Of a DNA stretch of 64,000 nt, positions 35,149-44,000 are shown piece after piece (the first letter of the stretch is position 1; each line of letters starts with the position of its first letter). The notes under the pieces were generated by a model that was given only the letters and a program-made list of their open reading frames with translations, was not told the DNA's origin and ran no database searches. The stretch is taken from positions 62,001 through 126,000 of the forward strand of contig NZ_FPBC01000010.1 of the NCBI RefSeq assembly GCF_900116605.1, written 5' to 3'. Both the position numbers and the translations under genes were made by a program. Origin of the DNA: Pseudomonas marincola. Its GTDB lineage: Bacteria > Pseudomonadota > Gammaproteobacteria > Pseudomonadales > Pseudomonadaceae.

Positions 35149-35727
35149 TTACTTGCGCACGCCCTCGAAAGAGATCATCAGCTCAACTTCTTGCGAAGCA
35201 GGTCCGAGGTCTTTTTCGATGTTGAAGTCTTTCATCTTGATCGTGGTAGTGCCTTCGAAACCGGCACGGTAGCCGCCCCACGGATCATCGCCTTCGCCCA
35301 CAAACTTGGCAGCAACTACCACTGGCTTGGTTACGCCATTGAGAGTCAGGTTACCGGTCACATCGGCCATGCCTTCGCCAGTTGACTTGACGGAAGTCGA
35401 CTCGAAAGTAGCGGTCGGGTTCTTGCTGACGTTGAGGAAGTCACCGCTGCGGATGTGCTTGTCACGCTCGGCATTGTTGGTATCAACGCTTTCGGTTTTC
35501 AGGGTGACGTTGATCTTGCTGGCTTCCGGATTCTTGCTGTCATAGCTGAAGCTGCCATCGAACTCTTTGAACGAGCCATAGATGTAGCTGTAGCCAAGGT
35601 GGCCGATCTTGAAGTTGACGAATGCGTGCTGACCTTTGATATCGAGCGCGTAATCCGCTGCCATCGCCTGACCGGCACCCAACAACGCAGTGCCAATAGC
35701 CAGTGCAGCGAGTGTTTTCTTCAGCAT
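35149..35727 (-). CDS. yceI: YceI-family periplasmic protein (PasP-like)
   Basis: This 192-residue protein has a 22-residue Sec signal ending AGQAMA, then a YceI lipocalin-like barrel starting ADYALDIKGQHAFVNFKIGH. YceI proteins bind long polyprenoid chains or amphiphiles in the periplasm; the P. aeruginosa counterpart at this locus (PA0423) is named PasP and reported as a secreted protease. The ATG at 35727 has AAGGAG seven bases upstream, and the longer frame lacks such a site. It is followed by its own terminator; the cytochrome b561 gene lies 67 bp upstream on the same strand, so the two may be co-transcribed. Confidence 0.9.
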   Translation of the reverse strand: MLKKTLAALAIGTALLGAGQAMAADYALDIKGQHAFVNFKIGHLGYSYIYGSFKEFDGSFSYDSKNPEASKINVTLKTESVDTNNAERDKHIRSGDFLNVSKNPTATFESTSVKSTGEGMADVTGNLTLNGVTKPVVVAAKFVGEGDDPWGGYRAGFEGTTTIKMKDFNIEKDLGPASQEVELMISFEGVRK

Positions 35728-35794
35728 GAGTGTGCTCCTTGTGTTTGTATTCAATAAGCGCGCAAAGCTCAAAGCGCGCCAATGGTGTTACCAA

Positions 35795-36340
35795 TCAACG
35801 CCCCAGCATGCGAGTGAGCGTCGTGTCACGATCAATAAAGTGATGCTTCAATGCTGCCAAACCGTGAATGCCAGCGAATATCACCAGCGCCCAGGCCAAA
35901 TACTCATGCACCAGCCCTGCAACATCCTCCTGATTGGGGATGCTGGTCAGGGTTGCCGGTACTTCGAACCAGCCGAACACCGGAATTCCACGGCCTTCTG
36001 CGGTGGAGATCAGATATCCGCTGATCATCAACACAAACAAGCCGAGGTACAGAAAGGCATGACCGAAGCGCGTGGCTTTCTGGGTCAGTGGACCATGGCT
36101 GGCCAAATGGCCAGGCGGTGGGCTGACCCAGCGCCAGATAACGCGCAGCACCATGACTGCGAAGAGAATCAGGCCAACACTTTTATGGATATCTGGTGCC
36201 TTGGTGTACCAGCTGCTGTAGTAGTCCAGCCCAACCATCCAGTAACCCAGCGCAAACAAGCCGAACACCACCAGCGCCACCAGCCAGTGCAACGAGACAC
36301 TGACAAAACCGTAGCGCGTTGGAGAGTTACGCCATTGCAT
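35795..36340 (-). CDS. Cytochrome b561 family protein (CybB-like)
   Basis: This 181-residue inner-membrane protein has four helices and conserved histidines for two b-type haems: SLHWLVALVVFG in helix one, DIHKSVGLILF in helix two, LVHEYLAWALV in helix three and GIHGLAALKHHF in helix four. It should pass electrons from the quinone pool or reduce superoxide. The ATG at 36340 is preferred because GGAG lies seven bases upstream; an in-frame start five codons earlier is possible. The genes b561-yceI are often paired in proteobacteria. Confidence 0.9.
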   Translation of the reverse strand: MQWRNSPTRYGFVSVSLHWLVALVVFGLFALGYWMVGLDYYSSWYTKAPDIHKSVGLILFAVMVLRVIWRWVSPPPGHLASHGPLTQKATRFGHAFLYLGLFVLMISGYLISTAEGRGIPVFGWFEVPATLTSIPNQEDVAGLVHEYLAWALVIFAGIHGLAALKHHFIDRDTTLTRMLGR

Positions 36341-36357
36341 TGATAGGCTCCGCATTT

Positions 36358-36378
36358 ATGTAAATGATAATTGTGCGC
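36358..36378 (-). promoter_or_regulatory. Weak Fur-box-like sequence before cytochrome b561
   Basis: AAATGATAATTGTGC just upstream of the cytochrome b561 start matches 10 of 12 positions in the core of the Fur consensus. The 274-bp gap to bioA shows little else. The call rests on one partial match. Confidence 0.25.
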
Positions 36379-36614
36379 AAGATTAGCAACAAACCAATCG
36401 ATTAAAAGCAGAAAATACTGCTTTGAAATATCGAGAAATACGATCCGTGAAACCAATCAGTCAGCTTGAGCAGATTGGATGCACAGCTTCATTTTCAGTT
36501 CAGCACAAAGTCTGAGAAATTCACTTTTTGCCGGTGTTTAAAGGGCCGCGCGTGATGCCCTCTCGCCCGCACGCATCTGATAGGCTTGGGGCAGATGATT
36601 TGGAGAACACAACA

Positions 36615-38021
36615 ATGAGCTTAAATGACCACTGGATGCAGCGCGACCTCGCTGTGCTCTGGCACCCCTGCACGCAAATGAAAGATCACGAACGCCTGCC
36701 GGTGATTCCGATCAAGCGCGGCGAAGGGGTCTGGCTGGAAGACTTCGACGGCAAACGCTATCTGGATGCAGTCAGCTCCTGGTGGGTGAACGTGTTTGGT
36801 CACGCCAATCCGCGCATCAATCAGCGTATCAAGGATCAGGTCGACCAGCTGGAGCATGTGATTCTCGCGGGCTGCAGCCATCAGCCGGTGATCGAATTGT
36901 CCGAGCGACTGGTGGCCATGACGCCGGCCGGACTGGATCGGGTGTTCTACGCCGACAATGGCTCTTCGTGCATCGAGATTGCACTGAAGATGAGCTTTCA
37001 TTACTGGCAGAACGTCGGCCAGCCGCAGAAGAAACGCTTCGTCACCCTGAGCAACAGCTACCACGGCGAAACCGTTGCGGCGATGTCGGTCGGTGACGTT
37101 GCCCTGTTTACCGACACCTATAAAGCATTGCTGCTCGACACCATCAAAGTGCCCAGCCCGGACTGCTATCTGCGCCCCGAAGGCATGAGCTGGGAAGAAC
37201 ACTCGCGCAACATGTTCCAGTGCATGGAGCAAACTCTCAGCGAACATCATCATGAGGTGGCAGCGGTTATTGTCGAGCCGCTGATTCAGGGCGCGGGCGG
37301 TATGCGCATGTATCACCCGGTATACCTCAAGCTGCTACGCGAGGCCTGCGACCGTTATGGCGTACACCTGATCCACGATGAAATTGCAGTCGGCTTTGGC
37401 CGCACCGGCACCATGTTCGCCTGCGAGCAAGCCGGTATCCGTCCAGACTTCCTGTGCTTGTCCAAGGCACTGACGGGCGGTTATCTGCCATTGGCAGCGT
37501 GCCTGACCACCGATACGGTTTATCAGGCGTTCTACGACGACTACTCGACGCTGCGTGCCTTCCTCCATTCGCACAGTTACACCGGCAACCCGCTGGCCTG
37601 CGCTGCGTCTCTGGCAACACTGGATATTTTCGAGGAAGACAACGTTATTGAGCGCAACAAGGCGCTGGCCAAGCGCATGGGCGATGCCACCGCGCACCTT
37701 GCTGACCACCCCAATGTTGCCGAAGTGCGCCAGACCGGCATGGCTGTGGCCATCGAAATGGTGCAGGACAAAGCCAGCAAAGCGGCCTATCCGTGGCAGG
37801 AGCGTCGCGGCATGAAGGTCTACCAACACGCACTGGAACGCGGCGCCTTGCTGCGTCCGCTGGGCAGCGTGGTGTATTTCCTGCCGCCGTATGTGATTAC
37901 CCCGGAGCAGATCGACTTTCTCGCCGAAGTCGCCAGCGAAGGCATCGACATTGCCACACGCACCTCAGTCAGCGTGCCGACCGGCAATACCGATTACCCG
38001 GGGTTTCGCGATCCGGGTTGA
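36615..38021 (+). CDS. bioA: Adenosylmethionine-8-amino-7-oxononanoate aminotransferase
   Basis: This 468-residue PLP enzyme converts KAPA to DAPA with SAM as amino donor, a late biotin step. Signatures are WHPCTQMKDHE near the start, SSWWVNVFGHANPRIN, the PLP-aldehyde region YADNGSSCIEIALKM, and the catalytic lysine in LSKALTGGYLPLAA. The start at 36615 follows GGAGA; an earlier in-frame start has no ribosome site. It is a single gene here, away from bioBFHCD, as in P. aeruginosa, and is followed by the second REP-doublet array. Confidence 0.96.
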   Translation: MSLNDHWMQRDLAVLWHPCTQMKDHERLPVIPIKRGEGVWLEDFDGKRYLDAVSSWWVNVFGHANPRINQRIKDQVDQLEHVILAGCSHQPVIELSERLVAMTPAGLDRVFYADNGSSCIEIALKMSFHYWQNVGQPQKKRFVTLSNSYHGETVAAMSVGDVALFTDTYKALLLDTIKVPSPDCYLRPEGMSWEEHSRNMFQCMEQTLSEHHHEVAAVIVEPLIQGAGGMRMYHPVYLKLLREACDRYGVHLIHDEIAVGFGRTGTMFACEQAGIRPDFLCLSKALTGGYLPLAACLTTDTVYQAFYDDYSTLRAFLHSHSYTGNPLACAASLATLDIFEEDNVIERNKALAKRMGDATAHLADHPNVAEVRQTGMAVAIEMVQDKASKAAYPWQERRGMKVYQHALERGALLRPLGSVVYFLPPYVITPEQIDFLAEVASEGIDIATRTSVSVPTGNTDYPGFRDPG

Positions 38022-38041
38022 GTTGATCACATAGATCGCCA

Positions 38042-38621
38042 TGACGGATTGCCTCCTTCGGGGCTATCCATCCTCCGGCCTTCGATTCCCGGCCTGGTCT
38101 TTGGAGGATGGATGAACCGCAGGTTGATCCGTCAGGGCTGACAATGGGTTTCGGGAATTTCTGTGTTTGCCTGTGATGTGGACTTGGCCTTGGATTGAAG
38201 AGGCGGCGATGCGTGCATCGCCATGACGGATTGCCTCCTTCGGGGCTATCCATCCTCCGTCCTTGGATTCTCGTCTTGGTCTTTGGAGGATGGATGAACC
38301 GCAGGTTGATCCGTCAGGGCTGACGATGGGTTTCGGGCATTTGTGTGTGTGCCTGTGATGTGGATTTGGCTTTGGTTTGATGAAGCGGCGATGCTTGCAT
38401 CGCCATGACGGATTGCCTCCTTCGGGGCTATCCATCCTCCGCCTTTGATTTCCGGCTTGGCCTTTGGAGGATGGATGAACCGCAGGTTGATCCGTCATGG
38501 TTGACGATGGGTTGCGGGGATTTGTTCGTTTGTTTGTGATGTGGCTTTGGCTTTGGTTTGAAGAGGCGGCGATGCTTGCATCGCCGTGACGGATTGCCTC
38601 CTGCGGGGCTATCCATCCTCC
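38042..38621. repeat. Second REP-doublet array, three full units and a half, period about 182 bp
   Basis: Full units lie at about 38042-38134, 38224-38315 and 38406-38497, and a left half at 38587-38621. Each has TGACGGATT, a GCCTC/GGGGC hairpin, TATCCATCCTCC, a loop, GGAGGATGGATGAACC and GATCCGTCA. The arms resemble the first array, but the 88-90 bp spacers (with GGCGGCGATGC...GCATCGCC) are unrelated to the first array's spacers. The fourth unit lacks its right arm. The array fills most of the 710-bp bioA-rsmE gap. Confidence 0.9.
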
Positions 38622-38731
38622 GCCTTTGATTTCCGTTTTTGATTTCCGGCATGGGTTTGCGGTTTACGTTTCGGTGGCAAATGCAAACACGTTAAACTGG
38701 CGGCCCTTGCGTCCAGTTTGCAGCCAAGTCC

Positions 38732-39451
38732 ATGCGCCTATCCCGTTTCTTTATCGATGCCCCGTTGTCTGTCGGCCACCATCAATTGCCTGAGGCTCAG
38801 GCGCACTATATTTCGCGGGTGTTGCGTCACAATGTCGGCGATGCGGTGCAGTTGTTTGATGGCAGCGGCAACGAATATCTGGGTGAACTCACTGAGGTGG
38901 GCAAAAAGACTGTGGCGGTGGAACTGCGTGAATGCTTGCCGGGCATGCCTGAGTCGACGCTGAATATTCATCTGGGCCAAGGCCTGTCGCGCGGCGAGCG
39001 GATGGACTGGGCGATCCAGAAAGCCACTGAACTTGGCGTTAGCCAGATCACGCCGATTGTCAGCGAACGCTGCGAGGTGCGCCTGAAAGATGATCGCGCC
39101 GACAAGCGCATGGCCCATTGGCGTCAGGTGGCGATTAGTGCTTGCGAGCAATGCGGGCGCTCAGTGGTACCAACACTCAATGCCCCGGTGACGCTGGATG
39201 AGTGGCTGCAAAGCACCGACGCCGACTTGAAACTGGTGCTGCATCCAGTTGCCCAGGCGCTCACAGAACATACAGCGCCCAGCCGCCTGGCATTTCTGAT
39301 TGGACCGGAAGGTGGCTTGTCGGATGCAGAGGTCGAGCAAGCCAAGGCTAGCGGCTACCACGCAGCCCGTTTGGGCCCGCGGGTGTTGCGCACTGAAACC
39401 GCTGCGGTTGTTGCGCTGAGTGTGGCGCAACAATTGTGGGGCGACTTCTGA
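38732..39451 (+). CDS. rsmE: 16S rRNA m3U1498 methyltransferase
   Basis: This 239-residue SPOUT-class enzyme methylates U1498 in the 30S decoding region. It has an N-terminal PUA-like part (MRLSRFFIDAP, HYISRVLRHNVGD) and the knot domain with QKATELGVSQITPIVSERCEV, FLIGPEGGLSDAEV and RLGPRVLRTETAAVVAL, which form the SAM-binding trefoil knot. Length is normal. It is convergent with chpC, with 38 bp between the stops, and its upstream region is taken by the REP array. Confidence 0.95.
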   Translation: MRLSRFFIDAPLSVGHHQLPEAQAHYISRVLRHNVGDAVQLFDGSGNEYLGELTEVGKKTVAVELRECLPGMPESTLNIHLGQGLSRGERMDWAIQKATELGVSQITPIVSERCEVRLKDDRADKRMAHWRQVAISACEQCGRSVVPTLNAPVTLDEWLQSTDADLKLVLHPVAQALTEHTAPSRLAFLIGPEGGLSDAEVEQAKASGYHAARLGPRVLRTETAAVVALSVAQQLWGDF

Positions 39452-39489
39452 GAGTCGCCACTCAACGCGAATAGATCTGCAGACGCGAC

Positions 39490-39957
39490 TCAAATAAGCC
39501 CGGCGTCTGCCAGTTTCTGCTCAAGCATTACCAGATCGGGAATGCGCAGCACCTCAGTACCGACTTGCACAGCATCCAGCTCCAGCGGTGCCAACTCGAC
39601 ATCGGCACGCGGCACATCGGCACCGATCTTCATCGAGCGCGGAATCCCTTGCAGCACCAGCGCAATGAATTTGACATTATCGCGCCCGCCCAACGCGTTG
39701 AGCACCGCCACCCGCGCACCCGAGCCCAGTTCCGCCTGCCCGTTGGACGCGGCCTCGAACGACAGCATCGGCAATTGCAGATCTCGCCAGGCCAACCGCC
39801 CAAGCAACCAGTCCGGCTGGTTTTCCGTGGTTTGCGGGGCGCGATAGGGAATCAGTTCCGCCAACGCGACGTTGGGCACCAGCAACTGCCGGTCAGCCAA
39901 GGGCAACACCAGGCCGGTCAGGCTTTCAACCGCGTTTTGTGGGGCGACTTCACTCAT
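39490..39957 (-). CDS. chpC: CheW-like adaptor ChpC of the Pil-Chp system
   Basis: This 155-residue CheW-fold protein (GLVLPLADRQLLVPNVALAE, LPMLSFEAA, KFIALVLQGIPRS) is encoded last in the pil-chp cluster. ChpC is the second CheW-like adaptor linking receptor to the ChpA kinase; in P. aeruginosa it is accessory rather than essential for twitching. It lies 29 bp after chpB. The chpD and chpE genes that follow in P. aeruginosa are absent here. Confidence 0.88.
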   Translation of the reverse strand: MSEVAPQNAVESLTGLVLPLADRQLLVPNVALAELIPYRAPQTTENQPDWLLGRLAWRDLQLPMLSFEAASNGQAELGSGARVAVLNALGGRDNVKFIALVLQGIPRSMKIGADVPRADVELAPLELDAVQVGTEVLRIPDLVMLEQKLADAGLI

Positions 39958-39986
39958 GAATACTTCCTATTAGGCTCAGGCCCAGA

Positions 39987-41006
39987 TTAACTGCATTGCT
40001 CGGCCAGATGGTCCACCAGCGCGCTGGCCAACTCACGCGGCGAGGCGCTGAGTTTGCTGTAACCGGCTTCGCGCAGGCTGTCCGGCATGCTCGGGCACAC
40101 ACAACTGTCGCCGCGCTGCGTCCAGATCAAACCGCCCTGACGCTGCATGTACGCGGCCGCGGCACTGCCATCGCTGCCCATGCCACTGAATACGATGGCG
40201 CCGCTCAACGCCGCATATTGTCCGGCCAGATTGAGCATCATCTGGTCGATCGACGGGCTGTACGGTTCAGGCCAACTGCGTGACGTGATATCCATGCTGC
40301 CGTCGGCCGCGAAACTCAGCTCATGCTTGATTGGCACCACAACCACTTCGCCGCAGCGCAGTGAATCGCCGTGCCGGGCATTGGTGACCCGCCACTGGCT
40401 GTGCCGGCCAACCGCTTGCGGCAGCACCGACTCAAAACTGGGATCAATGTGTTGTGCGTAAAGAAATGCCACAGGCAAACCGCCGGGCAATGCATCAAGA
40501 AAGGCTTTAACCGCTTCCGGGCCACCCAGCGATGCGGCCAGCAGCCAGACTTGCTGCGCAGGCTCACCGACTTGCAGCGGCGTGCTCGCCAAGGCTTTGG
40601 GTAACTCCAGCCGGGCCGGACGCGGGCTGTCTTCAAGCAAGGCCTGCAAATCATCGCCAACACCTTGCGAAGGGTTGCCGACCAGTTTTTGCAACTTGCC
40701 GAACAGCAGACGCTCCCAGCGCGGGTAGTTATCGCTGTGACGCTCCGGCGCATGACCTTCACCGAACAACACCGGCGCTTCGGTGCGTTCCAGCAAATCG
40801 TCAACCAGCGGTGAGTCTTCGGTTTGCGCCAGATCAACCAGCCACAAATCCGCCTCGCACGCGGCCAGCGCCGCATCGTCCAGCTTGGCCGGATCACTGT
40901 TGAGCACGACCTGATAGCCGAAGCCGGTGAGTGCTTGTTGCAGCACATGGCGTTGCAGCGAGGTGTCGGCGATTACCGCTATCCGTGCGGAAGGTTGTCC
41001 GGTCAT
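39987..41006 (-). CDS. chpB: ChpB, CheB-like methylesterase of the Pil-Chp system
   Basis: This 339-residue protein has a degenerate N-terminal receiver domain: the usual pair of acidic residues after the first strand is replaced by ADTS, though VDLAQ keeps an aspartate. A C-terminal CheB methylesterase follows, with Ser in LLAASLGGPEAV, His in LYAQHIDPSFE and Asp in FSGMGSDGS. It should remove methyl groups from the PilJ receptor, opposing PilK. Its start overlaps the chpA stop by 4 bp (ATGA), so translation is coupled. Confidence 0.9.
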   Translation of the reverse strand: MTGQPSARIAVIADTSLQRHVLQQALTGFGYQVVLNSDPAKLDDAALAACEADLWLVDLAQTEDSPLVDDLLERTEAPVLFGEGHAPERHSDNYPRWERLLFGKLQKLVGNPSQGVGDDLQALLEDSPRPARLELPKALASTPLQVGEPAQQVWLLAASLGGPEAVKAFLDALPGGLPVAFLYAQHIDPSFESVLPQAVGRHSQWRVTNARHGDSLRCGEVVVVPIKHELSFAADGSMDITSRSWPEPYSPSIDQMMLNLAGQYAALSGAIVFSGMGSDGSAAAAYMQRQGGLIWTQRGDSCVCPSMPDSLREAGYSKLSASPRELASALVDHLAEQCS

Positions 41007-44000
41007 GTCAGCATATCCGTAACGTTATCAATGGCACCCCGGCCGGTCTGCGACCGGTCACCTGCCAGGCGCTGGATATGCTCCAGCAACACAGACTCCT
41101 GATAGGGCTTGCCGAGGTATTCGTTCACCCCAAGGCCAAGCGCTCGCTCACGGTGTTTGTCACCCGTACGCGAGGTAATCATGATAATCGGCAAATCCTG
41201 CAGGCGCGGATCGTGACGCACCAGCGTGGCGACCTCAAAGCCATCCATGCGCGGCATTTCGATATCCAGCAGCAGGATATCCGGCTTGCGCTCTTGCAGC
41301 AGCGAAATCGCATCGACGCCGTCTTTGGCGGTAAACACGTTCATGCCATTGCGTTCTAGCAGACGGCTGGTAACTTTGCGCACGGTAATTGAATCGTCGA
41401 CCACCATGACCAATGTCGGCCGCTCGCTCTCTATCTCTTCGGCGCTCAACACCTGGCTGACGCGACGCGGCGAGTTGCTCAGCTGATGCGCGTGCAACGC
41501 ACGGATAGTCGCCAGCAGATCGAGAATCACCACCACGCGGCCATCACCGAGAATGGTGGCACCGGAAATTCCGTGAACTCCGGCGAATTGAGCCCCGAGG
41601 CTCTTCACCACGATTTCCCGTGAACCCGCCAGCGAGTCGACCTGAATCGCGACCGCGTGCTCGTTGGAGCGCACCAGAATCACTGGCAGCGGCAGGCTCT
41701 GACCGACCAGCTTCGGTTGCTGACCGTTATTCAGCAGGTCACCGATGTAGCGCAACTGATACGCCTGCCCGGCGTACTCGAAACGCGGCGCATCCGGGGC
41801 GTAGTAGGCTTCCAGCTCGTAAGGTGAAACCCGCACGATGCCCTCAATGGTGTTCAGCGGCACGGCGTACAGGTCTTCGCCGGACAGCACCATCAGCGCG
41901 CGGTTAACCGACACGGTGAATGGCAGGCGAATCAGGAAGGTGGAGCCCACACCGAGGGTGGACTCGATGCTCATCGAGCCGCCCAGTTGTTTCACCTCGG
42001 AATGCACCACATCCATGCCCACGCCACGACCGGAAATCTGCGTGACGCGCTCGGCTGTGGTGAAACCCGGCTCGAGGATGAACTGCAGTATTTCGTAATC
42101 GCTGAGGTCAGCATCCTCGTCCATCAGGCCGCGCTCGACAGCCTTGCGCTTGACCGCTGGCAACTGGATACCGGCGCCGTCATCAGACAAGCTAATGACA
42201 ATATCGCCACCCTCGCGGGCCAGATTCAAACGAATTGTGCCCTGCTTGCTCTTGCCAGCCGCCCGACGTTTCTCAACCGTCTCGACACCGTGGTCAACGG
42301 CGTTGCGCAGCATGTGCTCCAACGGCGCAACGATGCGCTCAAGCACGGTACGGTCCATTTCACCGTCGGCGTTACCCACAATGAACTCGACCTGTTTGCC
42401 CAGCTCGCCAGACACCTGCCGCACAATGCGCCGCAAACGTGGCACCAGACGGTCGAACGGCACCATGCGCGTACGCATCAGGCCTTCCTGCAATTCGGTG
42501 TTAACCCGCGCCTGCTGCAACAGCAGCGTTTCGGCGTCACGGGTACGTTGCGCCAGCGTTTCCTTGAGGTCGAGCAAGTCGGATGCCGACTCGAACAGTG
42601 CCCGTGAAAGCTGCTGCAACTGCGAATAGCGGTCCATTTCCAGCGGGTCGAAATCTTCGTAACCGGAACGCTCTGCATCTACCTGATAACGGCTGATGAT
42701 TTGCGCCTGGGTTTCGGTATCCAGACGCCGCAATTGATCGCGCACCCGGTCGATGGTTGCGTCCATCTCGCTCAGGGTGAAACTGAAATCGCTGACTTGC
42801 TGCTCTACCCGGCCACGGAAAATCGAGGTTTCACCGGCCAGGTTGACCAACTGCTCCAACAGATCGGCCGGAACTTTGACGAACTCCTGTGGCGCTCGCC
42901 GCGAAGTTTCTTCAAGCGCGGCCTGCTGGCTGCGACGCACAAATGGCAAGACGGATGCAGGTGCCGGCTCGGTCTTGAGCTTGCTCACAGCCACTATTGG
43001 CAGATCTACTGCGTCCTGCGCCGGACTCGAAGGCGCAACAGGCTCGCTTGGCGGATTGTTGACCTGATCCGCTTGATCGAGCTGACTGCGCAACTGCTCG
43101 ACCTCGGCCTGCAAGCCATCGAAGCCGGACTGAGCATCAATCAACAGACTCTCGGGCCACGGTTCGCCTTGCTGCTGTGCATCACTCAAATGCTGTTCGA
43201 GATCATGGGCCAGGTTGCCTAATGCGGCCTGACCGGCAAGCCGCGCGCCCCCTTTGAGGGTGTGCAGAATACGCATGACATCGTCGATCGAGGCGCTGAT
43301 ATCGCGGCCACCGTCCCAACGGGCAATCGCCTCGCTCATGTTTTCGAGCAGGTCGTCCGCCTCTTCGAGGAAGATATCGAGAATATCGTCGCTCTCGCCC
43401 GCCGGAACTGGCTGCGGTGCCTGCGGTGCCTGCGGTGTGAGCTTTATCGCAGACGGCACGCTGACCAGCTCATCCGGATTGCTGCGGTAATGCTTGATAG
43501 CGGCAATCAGCTGCAAGCCATCCGGCACCGGGCGCTGTTCACGCACGGCTTCGAGCATGTCCGAGAGTGAGTCATGGCAGCTCTGCAGCAGACCTACCAG
43601 CCCTTCACTGCCGCGTAGCTGACCACCGGCGAGACCTTCATAAAGGAATTCAAGTTCGTGGGCGAGATCGCCAACCGGGCTGATCTCTGCCATTCGCGCG
43701 CCCCCTTTAAGGGTGTGCAGATCACGTTGCAGCGACTCCAGCGCCAGGCTGTTATCTGGCTGGCTCATCCAGTCCTGCAGCGAGGCACCGGCGCTGTCCA
43801 TGATGTCGAAGCCTTCCTCGAGGAAGATTTCGACCAGTTCGCTGTCCTGATCTGGGTCGAGCGTCACGGTGTTAGCTGATGCTGAGTATTGCGGTTCAGG
43901 CGCCGGGACTGGTTCATCCGGTGTTTCGGCGATCGGCGCGGTGACGTCTGGTATATCGACGCCCGACGCAGTGGCGCCCATCACTTCCACGTCCGAAACC

